A DNA stretch of 64,000 nucleotides from Afipia sp. GAS231 (GCF_900103365.1 NZ_LT629703.1:7488501-7552500); one strand, 5' to 3'; counted from the stretch's first letter, positions 8,125 through 17,455 are shown. Notes: generated by a model from the sequence alone, not told the origin. Translations and numbers: made by a program.

Positions 8125-11100
8125 ATGCGGAACGATGCGGTCGGAGCCGGGCTCAGCTCGGTTTTGGGGACCGGCGCGGTCGATTTGGTTCGGGGCGTCG
8201 CTAAGAGGATGCAAACGCGGCGGGCGCTTTTGGCTGGCGTCGTGCTGATCTGGACCGGACCGGTGGTGGCTGCGCCGGTGGCGGACGCGACCTGGAGCAC
8301 CACGCCCGGCTCAGGTGATTTCAACACGGCGTCGAACTGGACTCCGGCTTTCGTGCCGACCGGCACCGCCTTTTTCGGTCCGTCGACGATCACCAGCCTG
8401 TTGTTCACGGCCAACACCACCCTCGGCGGCTTCACCTTCAATCCGGGCGCGTTCGCTTACAGCTTCAGCAACAGCCAGGTCCTGGACTTCACCAGCGCTG
8501 GCATTGTCATCAACGGCGGCAGCGCCACCATCACGAACAGCCTTACCATCAACTTCCTCAACGCCAGCACAGCCGGCAGCGCCACCATCACGAACAACTT
8601 CGGCGGCTTCACCAGCTTCGGTGTATTCGGAGGGGCCGACACCGCCAGCGCCGGCACCGCCAATATCACGAACAACAGCGGCGGTGGCACATATTTCCTC
8701 GCCCACACCACCGCCGGCAGCGCCACCCTTACCAACAACTATAACGGCAGCACCTACGTCTTCGACGCCAGCAGCGCCGGCAGCGCAACGATCACGAATA
8801 ATAGCGGCGGCCTGGCGCAGTTCGGTTCAGTGGGAGGGACCGACACCGCGACCGCCGGTACCGCCCATATCACGAATAATAGCGGCGGCTTCACCTACTT
8901 TTACGCCAATGCCACGGCCGGCAACGCCACCATCACCAACAACAGCGGCAATACCTCCTTCTACGCCACCAGCACCGCCGGCAGCGCCACGATCACGAAC
9001 AACAGCGGCGGCGTCACCAAGTTCTTCCAGACCAGCACGGCCGGCAGCGCCGCAATCACGAACAATAGCGGCGGCGGCACCCAGTTCGGTCAATCCGGAG
9101 GTACTGACACCAGCAGCGCCGGCAGCGCGGTCATCACGAATAACGGCGGCGTCACCGTTTTCAACGCCACCACCACGGCCGGCAGCGCCGCGATCACGAA
9201 CAGCAACTACGGCAGCACCCAGTTCAACGCCACCAGCACGGCCGGCAGCGCCGTCATCACGAATAACAGCGGCTCCACCCTGTTCAACAACACCAGCACG
9301 GCCGGCAGCGCCGCGATCACGAACAACAACAACGGCAGCACCCTTTTCAACGCCACCAGCAGCGCCGGCAGCGCCGCGATCACGAACAACGGCGGCGGCA
9401 ACATCTATTTCTACGCCACCAGTACCGCCGGCAACGCCACCATCGCGAACAACAGCGGTGGCCTCACCCAGTTCCTCAACGCCAGCACGGCCGGCAACGC
9501 CGCGATCACGAATGACAACGGCTCCATCCTTTTCAACGGCACCAGCACGGCCGGCAGCGCCACCATCACGAACAACAGCGGTTTTGTTGATTTTTTTGGT
9601 CGAAGCGACGGCGGAGCTGCGCATCTGATCAACGGCGCGGGCGGGACAATCGATTTTTCGGGCAGTTCGGGGCCGAACGGAGATGACCGGCTCAGCGTCG
9701 GCTCGCTCGCTGGGGCTGGAACCTTTATCGTCGGTCAGCGGCAGCTTGTGACCGTCAGCGGCAGCCTCGCCTTTACTTCCGGCGCGCTTTATATGGTGCA
9801 GGTGTCGGGGTCGAACGCGGGCCAGATCGCGGTTCGCGGCGCCGCCAGCCTGGCCGGCAATGTCGAGGTCGACGTGCTGAGCCGGCTGACGCAGAAGACC
9901 ACCTACACCATCTTCTCCTCGGCCAACCCGCTGAGCGGGACCTTCAACTCGGTCCGTCTGGACAACAATTTTGCCCGCGATGCGGTGCTGACTTATGTGG
10001 GCGACAATGTGCTGCTCACGCTGCTGCCCGGGCTGTTGTCGCCGGTCCTGCCTGCCAATGCGCCTGCCAATCAGGTCAAGGTCGCGGGTGCGATCGATAA
10101 TGCCTTGCTTGCCGGAAACAATCCTACCAATGCGTTCAACGCGATCTTCAATGCATCAGGCAATGCCTTGCTCAACGGCCTGACGCAGGCCTCCGGCGAG
10201 GCCGCGACCGGTTCGCAGCAGACCACGTTCAATGCGATGACGCAGTTTTTGGGCATCCTGCTCGATCCCTTCATCGACGGCCGCGGCGCACCTGCCGCGC
10301 CGCCGTCGGGTGCTTCCCCCTATGCCGAGGAAGATTCGCTCGCCTATGCGTCCCGCCGCAAACGCACGGCCGCTGAGCGCGACGCCTACGCCATGTTCAC
10401 CAAGGCGCCACTGGCACAAAACTACGATCCGCACTGGAGCGTGTGGGCGGCCGGCTTCGGCGGCTCGCAATCGACCGACGGCAATGCCGCGCAGGGATCC
10501 AACAATACGACCAGCCGCATGTTCGGCATGGCAGCGGGGGCAGACTACGTCTTCTCGCCGCGCACCATCGCCGGCTTTGCGCTGGCCGGCGGCGGCACCA
10601 ATTTCAGCGTCGCCAATGGCGGCACGGGCCGCTCCGACCTGTTCCAGGCCGGCGCCTTCGTCCGCCACACTGTGGGTGCAGCCTATATCTCCGGCGCGCT
10701 GGCCTATGGCTGGCAGGACATCACGACCAACCGCACCGTGACGATTGCAGGTGTCGATCAATTGCAGGCGCGCTTCAACGCCAACGCCTTCTCCGGCCGC
10801 GTCGAGGGCGGCTATCGTTTTGTCACGCCCTGGATCGGCGGCATCGGCGTCACGCCCTATGCCGCCGCGCAATTCACGACGTTCGATCTTCCGGCCTATG
10901 CCGAGCAGGTGTTGTCGGGGGTGAACACATTTGCGCTGGCCTATGGCTCGCAGAGCGTCACCGACACCCGCAGCGAAGTTGGCCTGCGCGCCGACAAATC
11001 ATTCGCGATGCCAAACGGCGTCCTGACCCTGCGCGGCCGCGCCGCCTGGGCGCACGATTACAGTCCGGACCGCGCGGTCGGCGCCACCTTCCAGTCGCTG

Positions 11101-11277
11101 CCCGGCGCTTCGTTCGTCGTGAACGGCGCGGCGCAAGCTTCCGACTCCGCGCTGACCACGGCGTCGGCCGAAATGAAGTGGATGAACGGCTGGTCGGCGG
11201 CGGCGACCTTCGAGGGCGAGTTCTCCGACGTCACGCGCAGCTACGCCGGCAAGGGCGTCGTGCGCTACGCATGGTAG
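8125..11277 (+). CDS. Autotransporter with STAGSA-type beta-helix repeats (copy 1)
   Basis: 1050 residues, type V secretion. The N-terminus has an extended region and then a classical signal peptide (MQTRRALLAG... cut near VVAA). An alternative start is ATG 8209, but 8125 has the better ribosome binding site. The passenger contains about 16 repeats with the core AG(S/N/T)AxITNN, each 19-28 residues and probably one beta-helix rung. Three of them carry an inserted GG(A/T)DT(A/S) variant. Residues about 772-1050 are the outer-membrane barrel, which opens with WSVWAAGFGGSQ and ends in RYAW-stop with the aromatic last residue needed for BAM recognition. It is the tandem paralogue of the gene at 11348, and the two barrels are nearly the same. 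The target of the passenger is unknown; adhesion is a family-level guess. Confidence 0.92.
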   Translation: MRNDAVGAGLSSVLGTGAVDLVRGVAKRMQTRRALLAGVVLIWTGPVVAAPVADATWSTTPGSGDFNTASNWTPAFVPTGTAFFGPSTITSLLFTANTTLGGFTFNPGAFAYSFSNSQVLDFTSAGIVINGGSATITNSLTINFLNASTAGSATITNNFGGFTSFGVFGGADTASAGTANITNNSGGGTYFLAHTTAGSATLTNNYNGSTYVFDASSAGSATITNNSGGLAQFGSVGGTDTATAGTAHITNNSGGFTYFYANATAGNATITNNSGNTSFYATSTAGSATITNNSGGVTKFFQTSTAGSAAITNNSGGGTQFGQSGGTDTSSAGSAVITNNGGVTVFNATTTAGSAAITNSNYGSTQFNATSTAGSAVITNNSGSTLFNNTSTAGSAAITNNNNGSTLFNATSSAGSAAITNNGGGNIYFYATSTAGNATIANNSGGLTQFLNASTAGNAAITNDNGSILFNGTSTAGSATITNNSGFVDFFGRSDGGAAHLINGAGGTIDFSGSSGPNGDDRLSVGSLAGAGTFIVGQRQLVTVSGSLAFTSGALYMVQVSGSNAGQIAVRGAASLAGNVEVDVLSRLTQKTTYTIFSSANPLSGTFNSVRLDNNFARDAVLTYVGDNVLLTLLPGLLSPVLPANAPANQVKVAGAIDNALLAGNNPTNAFNAIFNASGNALLNGLTQASGEAATGSQQTTFNAMTQFLGILLDPFIDGRGAPAAPPSGASPYAEEDSLAYASRRKRTAAERDAYAMFTKAPLAQNYDPHWSVWAAGFGGSQSTDGNAAQGSNNTTSRMFGMAAGADYVFSPRTIAGFALAGGGTNFSVANGGTGRSDLFQAGAFVRHTVGAAYISGALAYGWQDITTNRTVTIAGVDQLQARFNANAFSGRVEGGYRFVTPWIGGIGVTPYAAAQFTTFDLPAYAEQVLSGVNTFALAYGSQSVTDTRSEVGLRADKSFAMPNGVLTLRGRAAWAHDYSPDRAVGATFQSLPGASFVVNGAAQASDSALTTASAEMKWMNGWSAAATFEGEFSDVTRSYAGKGVVRYAW
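8560..9600 (+). repeat. Coding repeat array of autotransporter copy 1 (about 16 units of 57-84 bp)
   Basis: The DNA core GCCGGCAGCGCC(A/G)CGATCACGA recurs in frame at irregular spacing. The units encode the AGSAxITNN rungs. Unit length varies, always by whole codons, as expected for repeat expansion and contraction under selection for frame. Confidence 0.9.
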
Positions 11278-11347
11278 CCGGCGGCCTGCGCGTGTCGCAA
11301 AGGCCCGGCGATAAAACCGATAGGAATGCCGGCGACGGAGTTGGGTC

Positions 11348-14300
11348 TTGAATTCTGGTCATGCAGGGGGACGGTTGGTCGGCACGCGACGGTCTTTCGT
11401 TACGCCGCCAAATCGAGCATTGCGAGCGATCGTGCACCGACTTCGCATCGTCTTGCTGGCCTCGTCGGCGCTGGCGCTGGGCGGCTTGCCGGCGGCGGCG
11501 CAGAACGCGACGTGGAATCTCAACGGCACAGGCGATTTCAACGCGGCCGGAAACTGGACGCCGAACACGGTGCCCGGCGGCACGGCCTTCTTCGGCACGT
11601 CGAACCAAAACAACATATCGTTCTCGGTCAGTACCAACATCGGCGGCTGGACCTTCAATTCCGGCGCCTCGGCCTACAGCCTCACCAACTCAGGCGTAAT
11701 CTTGGATTTCTCTGGCGCCGGCATTGTCATCAACGGCGGCAGCGCGGCCATTGTCAACCTCGGGCTTCTCAATTTCAACAACTCTAGCACGGCTGGTAGC
11801 ACCGCGATCGACAACCGGCGCGGCATGACCACTTTCCTCGACACCAGCACGGCCGGCACCGCAGCCATCACCAACACCTTTGGCGCCACGCTAACTTTCA
11901 ATGCCACCAGTACAGCTGGCGGCGCCGTCATCACCAACAGCAACGGTACCGTCGATTTCAACAACAGCGCCACTGCCGGCAGCTCAACTATCACCAACAG
12001 CGTCGTCGTCCGATTCAGCAACACGAGCACCGCCGCCAGCTCCGTCATTACCAACAACAGTGGCGCCGTCTCTTTCTTGGACGCCACCACGGCCGGCAGT
12101 GCCGCCATCACCAACAACGGCATCGGCACCGTTAGATTCGGCGGCACCAGCACGGCTGGCAACGCCGCGATCACCAACAATAGCGGCGGCGTCGTTGATT
12201 TTTCGGCTAGCAGCGGTCCCAACAGCGATCACAAACTCAGCGCCGGCTCAATTGCGGGCGCGGGGACCTTTCAACTCGGCAGCAACCAGCTCACCGTCGG
12301 CGGCAATAACCAGTCCACTGCGGTGAGCGGCGTCATCGGTGGCGGTAGCGGCAGCTCACTGGTGAAGGTCGGTACCGGCACGCTGACGCTCACCGGCAGC
12401 AACACCTACAGCGGCGGCACCACGGTGACCGGCGGATTCATCAACTTTAGTGCGGCCAACAACTTCGGCAGCGGGGCGATCACGCTAAACGGTGGCGGGT
12501 TGCAATGGGCATCAGGTACCTCGACCGACATTTCGTCGCAGCTCGCGGCGATCGGCGGCAATGGTGCGACCTTCGATACCAATAGCAACAACGTCGCCTT
12601 CGCATCCACGCTCACGGGCGGCAGGATCACCAAAGCCGGGGACGGCACGCTAACGCTCTCGGGCACCAACACCTATTCGGGGGGAACGACGGTCACGGCA
12701 GGTGCGCTGCAGGTGACCACCAACAGCTCGGTCGGTTCGGGCGACGTGACCTTGAACGGAGGCACCTTCCAGACCGGGGCAGGCAATCTGACTTTCACGA
12801 ACAACTTCAACCTCGGTACGTCCGGCGGCTCGTTTGATGCCAACGGCACCACGTTCACCATCTCTGGAAATATCACGGGCCAGGGGATGCTGACGACGCT
12901 GGGCTCAACATTGGTCCTTACCGGGACCAACTCCTACACCGGCGGCACCACGATCCTTGCCTCTTCGACGCTGCAGCTCGGCGACACTACCCATTCCGCA
13001 ACCATCATTGGGGCAGTGAACAATTCCGGCACCTTCAAGGTTGTCAACAATGCCGCCGGCATCACTTCCGTCATCAACAGCGGCTTAATCACTTTCGGAA
13101 ACAGCAGCACAGCCGGCACCGGGCCCGTCATCAACAACGCGAGCGGGGGCATCTTTTTCAACGACAGCAGCACGGCCGGCAGCACCACGATCACCAACAA
13201 CGGCAGAATCACTTTCTCGAACACCAGCACGGCTGGGAGCGCCACCATTACCAACAACAGCCTCGACATCATCTTTTTCAACGACGCCAGCTCCGCCGGC
13301 AGCGCCACGATCACCAACAACGGCGGGATTTTTTTCTCGAACTCCAGCTCGACTGTCTTGCCAAGCACGGCCGGCAGCGCCGCCATCATCAATAACGAAG
13401 AGATCGAATTCGAGCGCAACAGCACCGCCGCCAACTCTGCCATCACCAATAGTCACAACGTCTATTTCTTTAGTAACAGTACGGCCGGGAACGCCGCGCT
13501 TACCAACAATAGCAGCGGCCTATTCGACTTCTCAGCCAGCACGGGCCCTAACAACGACGGTAGGATTAGCGCCGGCTCAATTGCGGGCGGCGGGACTTTC
13601 AGCCTCGGCAGCAACCAGCTCACAGTCGGCGGCAACAATTTGTCCACTGCGGTCAGCGGGGTTATCGCCGACGGCGGGATCCTCGGCGGTGGCGGCAGCT
13701 CGCTGGTGAAGGTCGGCACCGGCACGCTGACGCTCACCGGCAGCAACACCTACAGCGGCGGCACCATGGTGACGGGCGGCCTTATCAATTTTAGCGCGAC
13801 CAACAACCTCGGCAGCGGGGCGATCACGCTGAACGGTGGCGGGTTGCAATGGGCGTCAGGCACCTCGACCGACATTTCGTCCCAGCTCGCGCCGATCGGC
13901 GGCAATGGCGCCATCTTCGATACCAACGGTGCCAATGTCAGCTTTGCTTTCAGCCTCTCCGGCTCAGGCGGTGTCACTAAGACCGGTGCCGGCACGCTGA
14001 TGCTGTCCGGAACCAATACCCATGCGGGCACGACGACAGTCAACAATGGCACACTGGAGATCGCCAGTGGCGGCTCGATCACGCAGAGCGGATCGCTGAC
14101 CAACTCGGCAGACTTTGTGGTCGACGGCGGCGGTTCGGCGACGTTCGGGTCGGTCACCAACAACGCGACCGGCGCGATTACCGTCGCCGCGGGCGGTACG
14201 GTACATGATGACCTCAACAATGCCGGCACGGTGACCAACAACGGGGTCTACGTTGCCAATGTCGCTGGCAACACCGGCACCATTACCAACAACGCGACCT

Positions 14301-16069
14301 GGACGGGTGCGATCACGACTTCCGGCACCTTTATCAATACCGCGGGCGCAACCGTCTCCGGGCTCGTCACCAATAGTGGCACCGGCAGCAACGCGGGCAC
14401 ATTGAGCGGTGGCCTCGCAAATACCGGTGGCACCTTCAACAACAGCGGCACCATCAACGGCACCACCACCATCTCCGGCGGCACGTTTTTTGGTGCCGGT
14501 TCGGTCAACACCCTGAGCGTTGCAAGTGGCGGTACGTTCGCGCCAGGCAACGGGACGCCGGGGATTTCGGCTAGCGTCAGCGGCAGTCTAGCGTTTCAGT
14601 CCGGCGCGTCCTACCTGATCGGGCTCAACCGTACGACAGCGTCATTCGCCAATGTGACGGGGACCGCGACGCTCGGCGGCGCATCTGTACTGGCGCTGTT
14701 TGCCAACGGCAGCTCTGTCGCCAAGCAGTATACCATTCTGACAGCCAGCGGCGGCGTGTCGGGCACGTTCGGATCGGTCGTCAACACCAACCTGCCGTCC
14801 GGCTTCACGACGGGTTTGAGCTATGACGCCAACGATGCCTTCCTGAATCTCTCGCTCGCCTTTGCCTCTCCGCCGGGATCCGGCTTAAGCCCCAATCAGC
14901 AGGCGGTCGGCAATGCCGTCACTCATTTCTTCGACTCGAACGGCAGCATTCAGCTGGTGTTCGGCGGGTTGACCTCCGCCGGTCTGACCCAACTCTCCGG
15001 CGAGACCGCGACGGGATCGCAGCAGACCACGTTCGATGCGATGATGCAGTTCATGAATGTGATGACCGATCCGTTTGTCGCGGGACGCGGTGATACGACG
15101 GATGCGTCTGGCGGCGCCAACGCTTATGCCAGCGCGGATGAGCAGGCTAACGCAGGGAAGCGCAACCCGCGCGATGCCCTGGCGGCGATCTATGCCAAGG
15201 CGCAGCCCGTCGCCTTCGAGGCACGCTGGAGCACATGGGCCGCGGGCTTCGGCGGCTCGCAGACCACCGACGGCAATACAACAACGGGATCCAACAGCGC
15301 GACCTCGCGCATCTATGGCACCGCTGTCGGCGCCGACTATCGCTTCTCGCCATTCACCATTGCCGGCTTCGCGATCGCCGGCAGCGGGACGAGCTTCAGT
15401 GTGAACAATCTCGGCTCGGGGAGGTCGGACCTGTTTCAGGCCGGCGCCTATCTGCGGCACACCAACGGTCCGGCCTACATCACCGGCGCGCTTGCCTATG
15501 GCTGGCAGGACATCACCACCAACCGCATGGTGACCATCACGGGCATCGATCAACTGCGCGCCGAGTTCAACGCCAATGCCTATTCCGGACGCGTGGAGGG
15601 CGGCTATCGCTTCGTCGCGCCGTGGGTCGGTGGCATCGGCATCGCGCCCTATGCGGCGGGGCAGTTCACCACCTTCGATCTGCCGGCCTATGCGGAATCC
15701 GCCGTCTCCGGCGCGGCGAACTTTGCGCTTGCCTATTCAGCCAAGAGCGTGACCGACAGCCGCAGCGAGCTTGGCATCCGCACCGACAAGTCCTTCGCGG
15801 TGCCCAACGGCGTGCTGGCGCTGCGCGGCCGCTTCGCCTGGGCCCATGATTTCGATCCGGACCGATCGATAGGTGCGACCTTCCAGGCCCTGCCGGGCGC
15901 AAGTTTTGTCGTCAACGGCGCGGCGCAGGCGAGCGATTCCGCGCTGACGACCGCGTCTGTCGAGATGAAATGGATCAACGGCTGGTCGGCGGCGGGGACC
16001 TTTGAGGGCGAGTTCTCGAACGTCGCGCGCAGCTACGCTGGCAAGGGCGTGGTGCGGTATGCGTGGTAG
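11348..16069 (+). CDS. Autotransporter with PATR and STAGSA repeats (copy 2)
   Basis: 1573 residues. The signal peptide lies at about residues 29-52 (LRIVLLASSALALGG, cleavage after AAA). The mature start repeats the layout of copy 1 (NATWNLNGTGDFNAAGNWTP). The passenger alternates two blocks of STAGSAxITNN rungs with passenger-associated transport repeats of the GTGTLTLTGSNTYSGGTT type. A segment of about 135 residues is duplicated inside the passenger (see repeat entry). The barrel spans about residues 1294-1573 and ends RYAW. It lies only 70 bp after copy 1, in the same direction, and may be cotranscribed. The passenger is larger and more varied than in copy 1, while the barrel is conserved. 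That points to tandem duplication followed by passenger divergence. Confidence 0.92.
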   Translation: MNSGHAGGRLVGTRRSFVTPPNRALRAIVHRLRIVLLASSALALGGLPAAAQNATWNLNGTGDFNAAGNWTPNTVPGGTAFFGTSNQNNISFSVSTNIGGWTFNSGASAYSLTNSGVILDFSGAGIVINGGSAAIVNLGLLNFNNSSTAGSTAIDNRRGMTTFLDTSTAGTAAITNTFGATLTFNATSTAGGAVITNSNGTVDFNNSATAGSSTITNSVVVRFSNTSTAASSVITNNSGAVSFLDATTAGSAAITNNGIGTVRFGGTSTAGNAAITNNSGGVVDFSASSGPNSDHKLSAGSIAGAGTFQLGSNQLTVGGNNQSTAVSGVIGGGSGSSLVKVGTGTLTLTGSNTYSGGTTVTGGFINFSAANNFGSGAITLNGGGLQWASGTSTDISSQLAAIGGNGATFDTNSNNVAFASTLTGGRITKAGDGTLTLSGTNTYSGGTTVTAGALQVTTNSSVGSGDVTLNGGTFQTGAGNLTFTNNFNLGTSGGSFDANGTTFTISGNITGQGMLTTLGSTLVLTGTNSYTGGTTILASSTLQLGDTTHSATIIGAVNNSGTFKVVNNAAGITSVINSGLITFGNSSTAGTGPVINNASGGIFFNDSSTAGSTTITNNGRITFSNTSTAGSATITNNSLDIIFFNDASSAGSATITNNGGIFFSNSSSTVLPSTAGSAAIINNEEIEFERNSTAANSAITNSHNVYFFSNSTAGNAALTNNSSGLFDFSASTGPNNDGRISAGSIAGGGTFSLGSNQLTVGGNNLSTAVSGVIADGGILGGGGSSLVKVGTGTLTLTGSNTYSGGTMVTGGLINFSATNNLGSGAITLNGGGLQWASGTSTDISSQLAPIGGNGAIFDTNGANVSFAFSLSGSGGVTKTGAGTLMLSGTNTHAGTTTVNNGTLEIASGGSITQSGSLTNSADFVVDGGGSATFGSVTNNATGAITVAAGGTVHDDLNNAGTVTNNGVYVANVAGNTGTITNNATWTGAITTSGTFINTAGATVSGLVTNSGTGSNAGTLSGGLANTGGTFNNSGTINGTTTISGGTFFGAGSVNTLSVASGGTFAPGNGTPGISASVSGSLAFQSGASYLIGLNRTTASFANVTGTATLGGASVLALFANGSSVAKQYTILTASGGVSGTFGSVVNTNLPSGFTTGLSYDANDAFLNLSLAFASPPGSGLSPNQQAVGNAVTHFFDSNGSIQLVFGGLTSAGLTQLSGETATGSQQTTFDAMMQFMNVMTDPFVAGRGDTTDASGGANAYASADEQANAGKRNPRDALAAIYAKAQPVAFEARWSTWAAGFGGSQTTDGNTTTGSNSATSRIYGTAVGADYRFSPFTIAGFAIAGSGTSFSVNNLGSGRSDLFQAGAYLRHTNGPAYITGALAYGWQDITTNRMVTITGIDQLRAEFNANAYSGRVEGGYRFVAPWVGGIGIAPYAAGQFTTFDLPAYAESAVSGAANFALAYSAKSVTDSRSELGIRTDKSFAVPNGVLALRGRFAWAHDFDPDRSIGATFQALPGASFVVNGAAQASDSALTTASVEMKWINGWSAAGTFEGEFSNVARSYAGKGVVRYAW
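12190..13935 (+). repeat. Intragenic duplication in autotransporter copy 2
   Basis: The segment 12190-12600 and the segment 13520-13935 encode nearly the same run: DFSAS.GPN.D, then LGSNQLTVGGNN, then GTGTLTLTGSNTYSGG, then GGGLQWASGTSTDISSQLA and GGNGA.FDTN. They are separated by about 900 bp of other repeats. The duplication keeps the reading frame. Confidence 0.85.
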
Positions 16070-16192
16070 CCGGCGGCGTGCGGCGATATTCGGCGCTATG
16101 TTGGGGGAAACAGTTTGACCCCAAACGGAAATGCACTGATCAGTTTTCTATCATAGGCTAAATTCGAAATGGTCCAATTAGGGGGTGTCCTC

Positions 16193-17038
16193 TTGATCCG
16201 CAAAGGGTTGCTAGCACTCGTCATCGGCGTGGCATTGGCCGGCACAGCCAGCGCGCAATCGGATTTGGTTAATCGCGGCGATTATCTGGTCAACGGCATC
16301 CTGACCTGCGGTAATTGCCATACGCCGAAGGGTCCTTCGGGCGACATCATGGATAAGGCTTTTTCTGGCGGCCTGTCCTGGGACGAGCCGCCTTTCAAGG
16401 TCACCGCACCAAACGTTACGCAGGACAAGGAAACCGGCATCGGCAATTACACCGACGCCGAGCTCAAGCAACTGCTGCGCAAGGGCATCAAGCGCAACGG
16501 CGCGCCGGTCGCCATGGTCATGCCCAGCGGTTTCTATGAGATTATGACCGACCGCGATCTCACTGCGGTGATCGCCTATCTGCGTACGATCAAGCCGATC
16601 AAGAATGCGGTGCCGGACCCGATTTACAGGATGAAGCAAGGACATCCAGTCCCGCCGGGCGGTGAAATCCCGTACACGGAAGCGATGCTGAGCGACAAGG
16701 TGAAGGAGGGGCTCTACCTCGCTACGATTGCGCACTGCATGGAGTGCCACACGCCGATGGGGCCGCAGGGGCGCGAGTTCGCGAACAGGTTGGGCGCTGG
16801 CGGCTTCGAGCTTCCGGGGCCTTGGGGCGTCTCGGTTTCTAGGAACATCACCTCTAGCACGACAAAGGGCATCGGCGGCTGGACTGATGACGAGATCAAA
16901 CGCGCCATCACTCAGGGCGTCAGCAAGGATGGCAGCAAGCTCAAGCCGCCCATGGGCTACGGCTACTACGCCACCGTGTCAGGTGCCGACCTCGACGCGA
17001 TCGTCGCCTATTTGCGTACGGTGCCGCCAAAAGAGTAG
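16193..17038 (+). CDS. Di-haem c-type cytochrome
   Basis: 281 residues from TTG 16193. I prefer this start because GGGGG (16181-16185) sits 7 bp upstream and it gives a clean signal peptide (IRKGLLALVIGVALAGTASAQ). The in-frame ATG at 16169 has no ribosome binding site and would put hydrophobic residues before the Arg-Lys pair. The mature protein has two CXXCH haem sites, CGNCH and CMECH, each with a distal Met candidate. It is therefore a periplasmic two-domain cytochrome of the kind that takes electrons from dehydrogenases. No dehydrogenase is next to it. It sits between autotransporter copy 2 and the remains of a third autotransporter barrel, which is an odd place for a respiratory gene. 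Confidence 0.88.
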   Translation: MIRKGLLALVIGVALAGTASAQSDLVNRGDYLVNGILTCGNCHTPKGPSGDIMDKAFSGGLSWDEPPFKVTAPNVTQDKETGIGNYTDAELKQLLRKGIKRNGAPVAMVMPSGFYEIMTDRDLTAVIAYLRTIKPIKNAVPDPIYRMKQGHPVPPGGEIPYTEAMLSDKVKEGLYLATIAHCMECHTPMGPQGREFANRLGAGGFELPGPWGVSVSRNITSSTTKGIGGWTDDEIKRAITQGVSKDGSKLKPPMGYGYYATVSGADLDAIVAYLRTVPPKE

Positions 17039-17065
17039 TCCAATAACTTGATGCACATCTTTGCG

Positions 17066-17180
17066 GGTGGCGGCGGGGACCTTCGAGGGCGAGCTCTCGA
17101 ACGTCACGCGTTCGTACTCCGGCAAGGGCGCGGCGCGTTACATGTGGTCGTCGGCGGCCTGCCACGATATTTGGCGCTAC
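17066..17180 (+). pseudogene. Relic of a third autotransporter: last barrel strands and 3' flank
   Basis: In frame from about 17067 the DNA encodes AAGTFEGELSNVTRSYSGKG followed by AARYMW. This matches the last 26 residues of both autotransporters. The expected stop TAG after the final Trp is TCG here. The likeness continues past the stop into the flank (CGGCGGCCTGC...GATATTTGGCGCT), which resembles the sequence after copy 2 at 16066-16110. There is no upstream barrel, so this is a truncated remnant. Confidence 0.8.
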
Positions 17181-17299
17181 AGCCTGGCGGGCATCGCAAC
17201 CGGGGCACCTGACTTCGAGATAGGCGTCAAGGGTAGCGCAAGGGCGAAGAGGCTGCGCAGGCCCTGCCAAGCCGGGCCCACCCATACCGATGATCGCCG

Positions 17300-17318
17300 A
17301 ATTTCAAATGCTGAAATT
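17300..17318 (-). terminator. Small hairpin just downstream of tRNA-Asn
   Basis: AATTTCA-aatgc-TGAAATT is a perfect 7-bp stem with a 5-base loop, placed 4 bp beyond the CCA end of the tRNA. It is AT-rich and has no long T run, so termination is likely but not certain. Confidence 0.45.
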
Positions 17319-17321
17319 TGC

Positions 17322-17396
17322 TGGCTCCCCGGGCTGGATTCGAACCAGCGACCATTCGATTAACAGTCGAATGCTCTACCGCTGAGCTACCGAGGA
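17322..17396 (-). tRNA. tRNA-Asn (anticodon GTT)
   Basis: The minus strand folds as a 75-base tRNA with an encoded CCA end. The acceptor 5' strand is TCCTCGG and the 3' strand is CCGGGGA followed by GCCA. The D-arm contains AGCTCAGCGGTAGAGC, the anticodon loop is CTGTTAA (GTT, Asn), and the T-arm contains GGTTCGAATCC. It stands alone, facing the autotransporter island with its 3' end, the usual target side for integrative elements. Confidence 0.96.
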
Positions 17397-17427
17397 ATAG
17401 GCGAAACAATCGTTCGCGAGCGGGGAG

Positions 17428-17455
17428 CGTATAACAAAGCATTTCGGGCTTGCAA
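17428..17455 (-). promoter_or_regulatory. Probable sigma-70 type promoter of tRNA-Asn
   Basis: On the minus strand TTGCAA (17455-17450) and TATACG (17433-17428) are 16 bp apart, and the -10 box ends 31 bp before the tRNA 5' end. A stretch starting CTCCCCGC follows the -10 box. Confidence 0.5.

Noticed and set aside
8560..9600. Regular repeats that could suggest a CRISPR array
   Set aside because: The repeats vary in length by whole codons and encode beta-helix rungs; there are no unique spacers and no cas genes.
8315..9628. 437-codon Pro/Ser/Arg-rich frame within autotransporter copy 1, and a 265-codon antisense frame at 8827-9624
   Set aside because: Both result from the codon-periodic repeats; only the main frame has a signal peptide and barrel.
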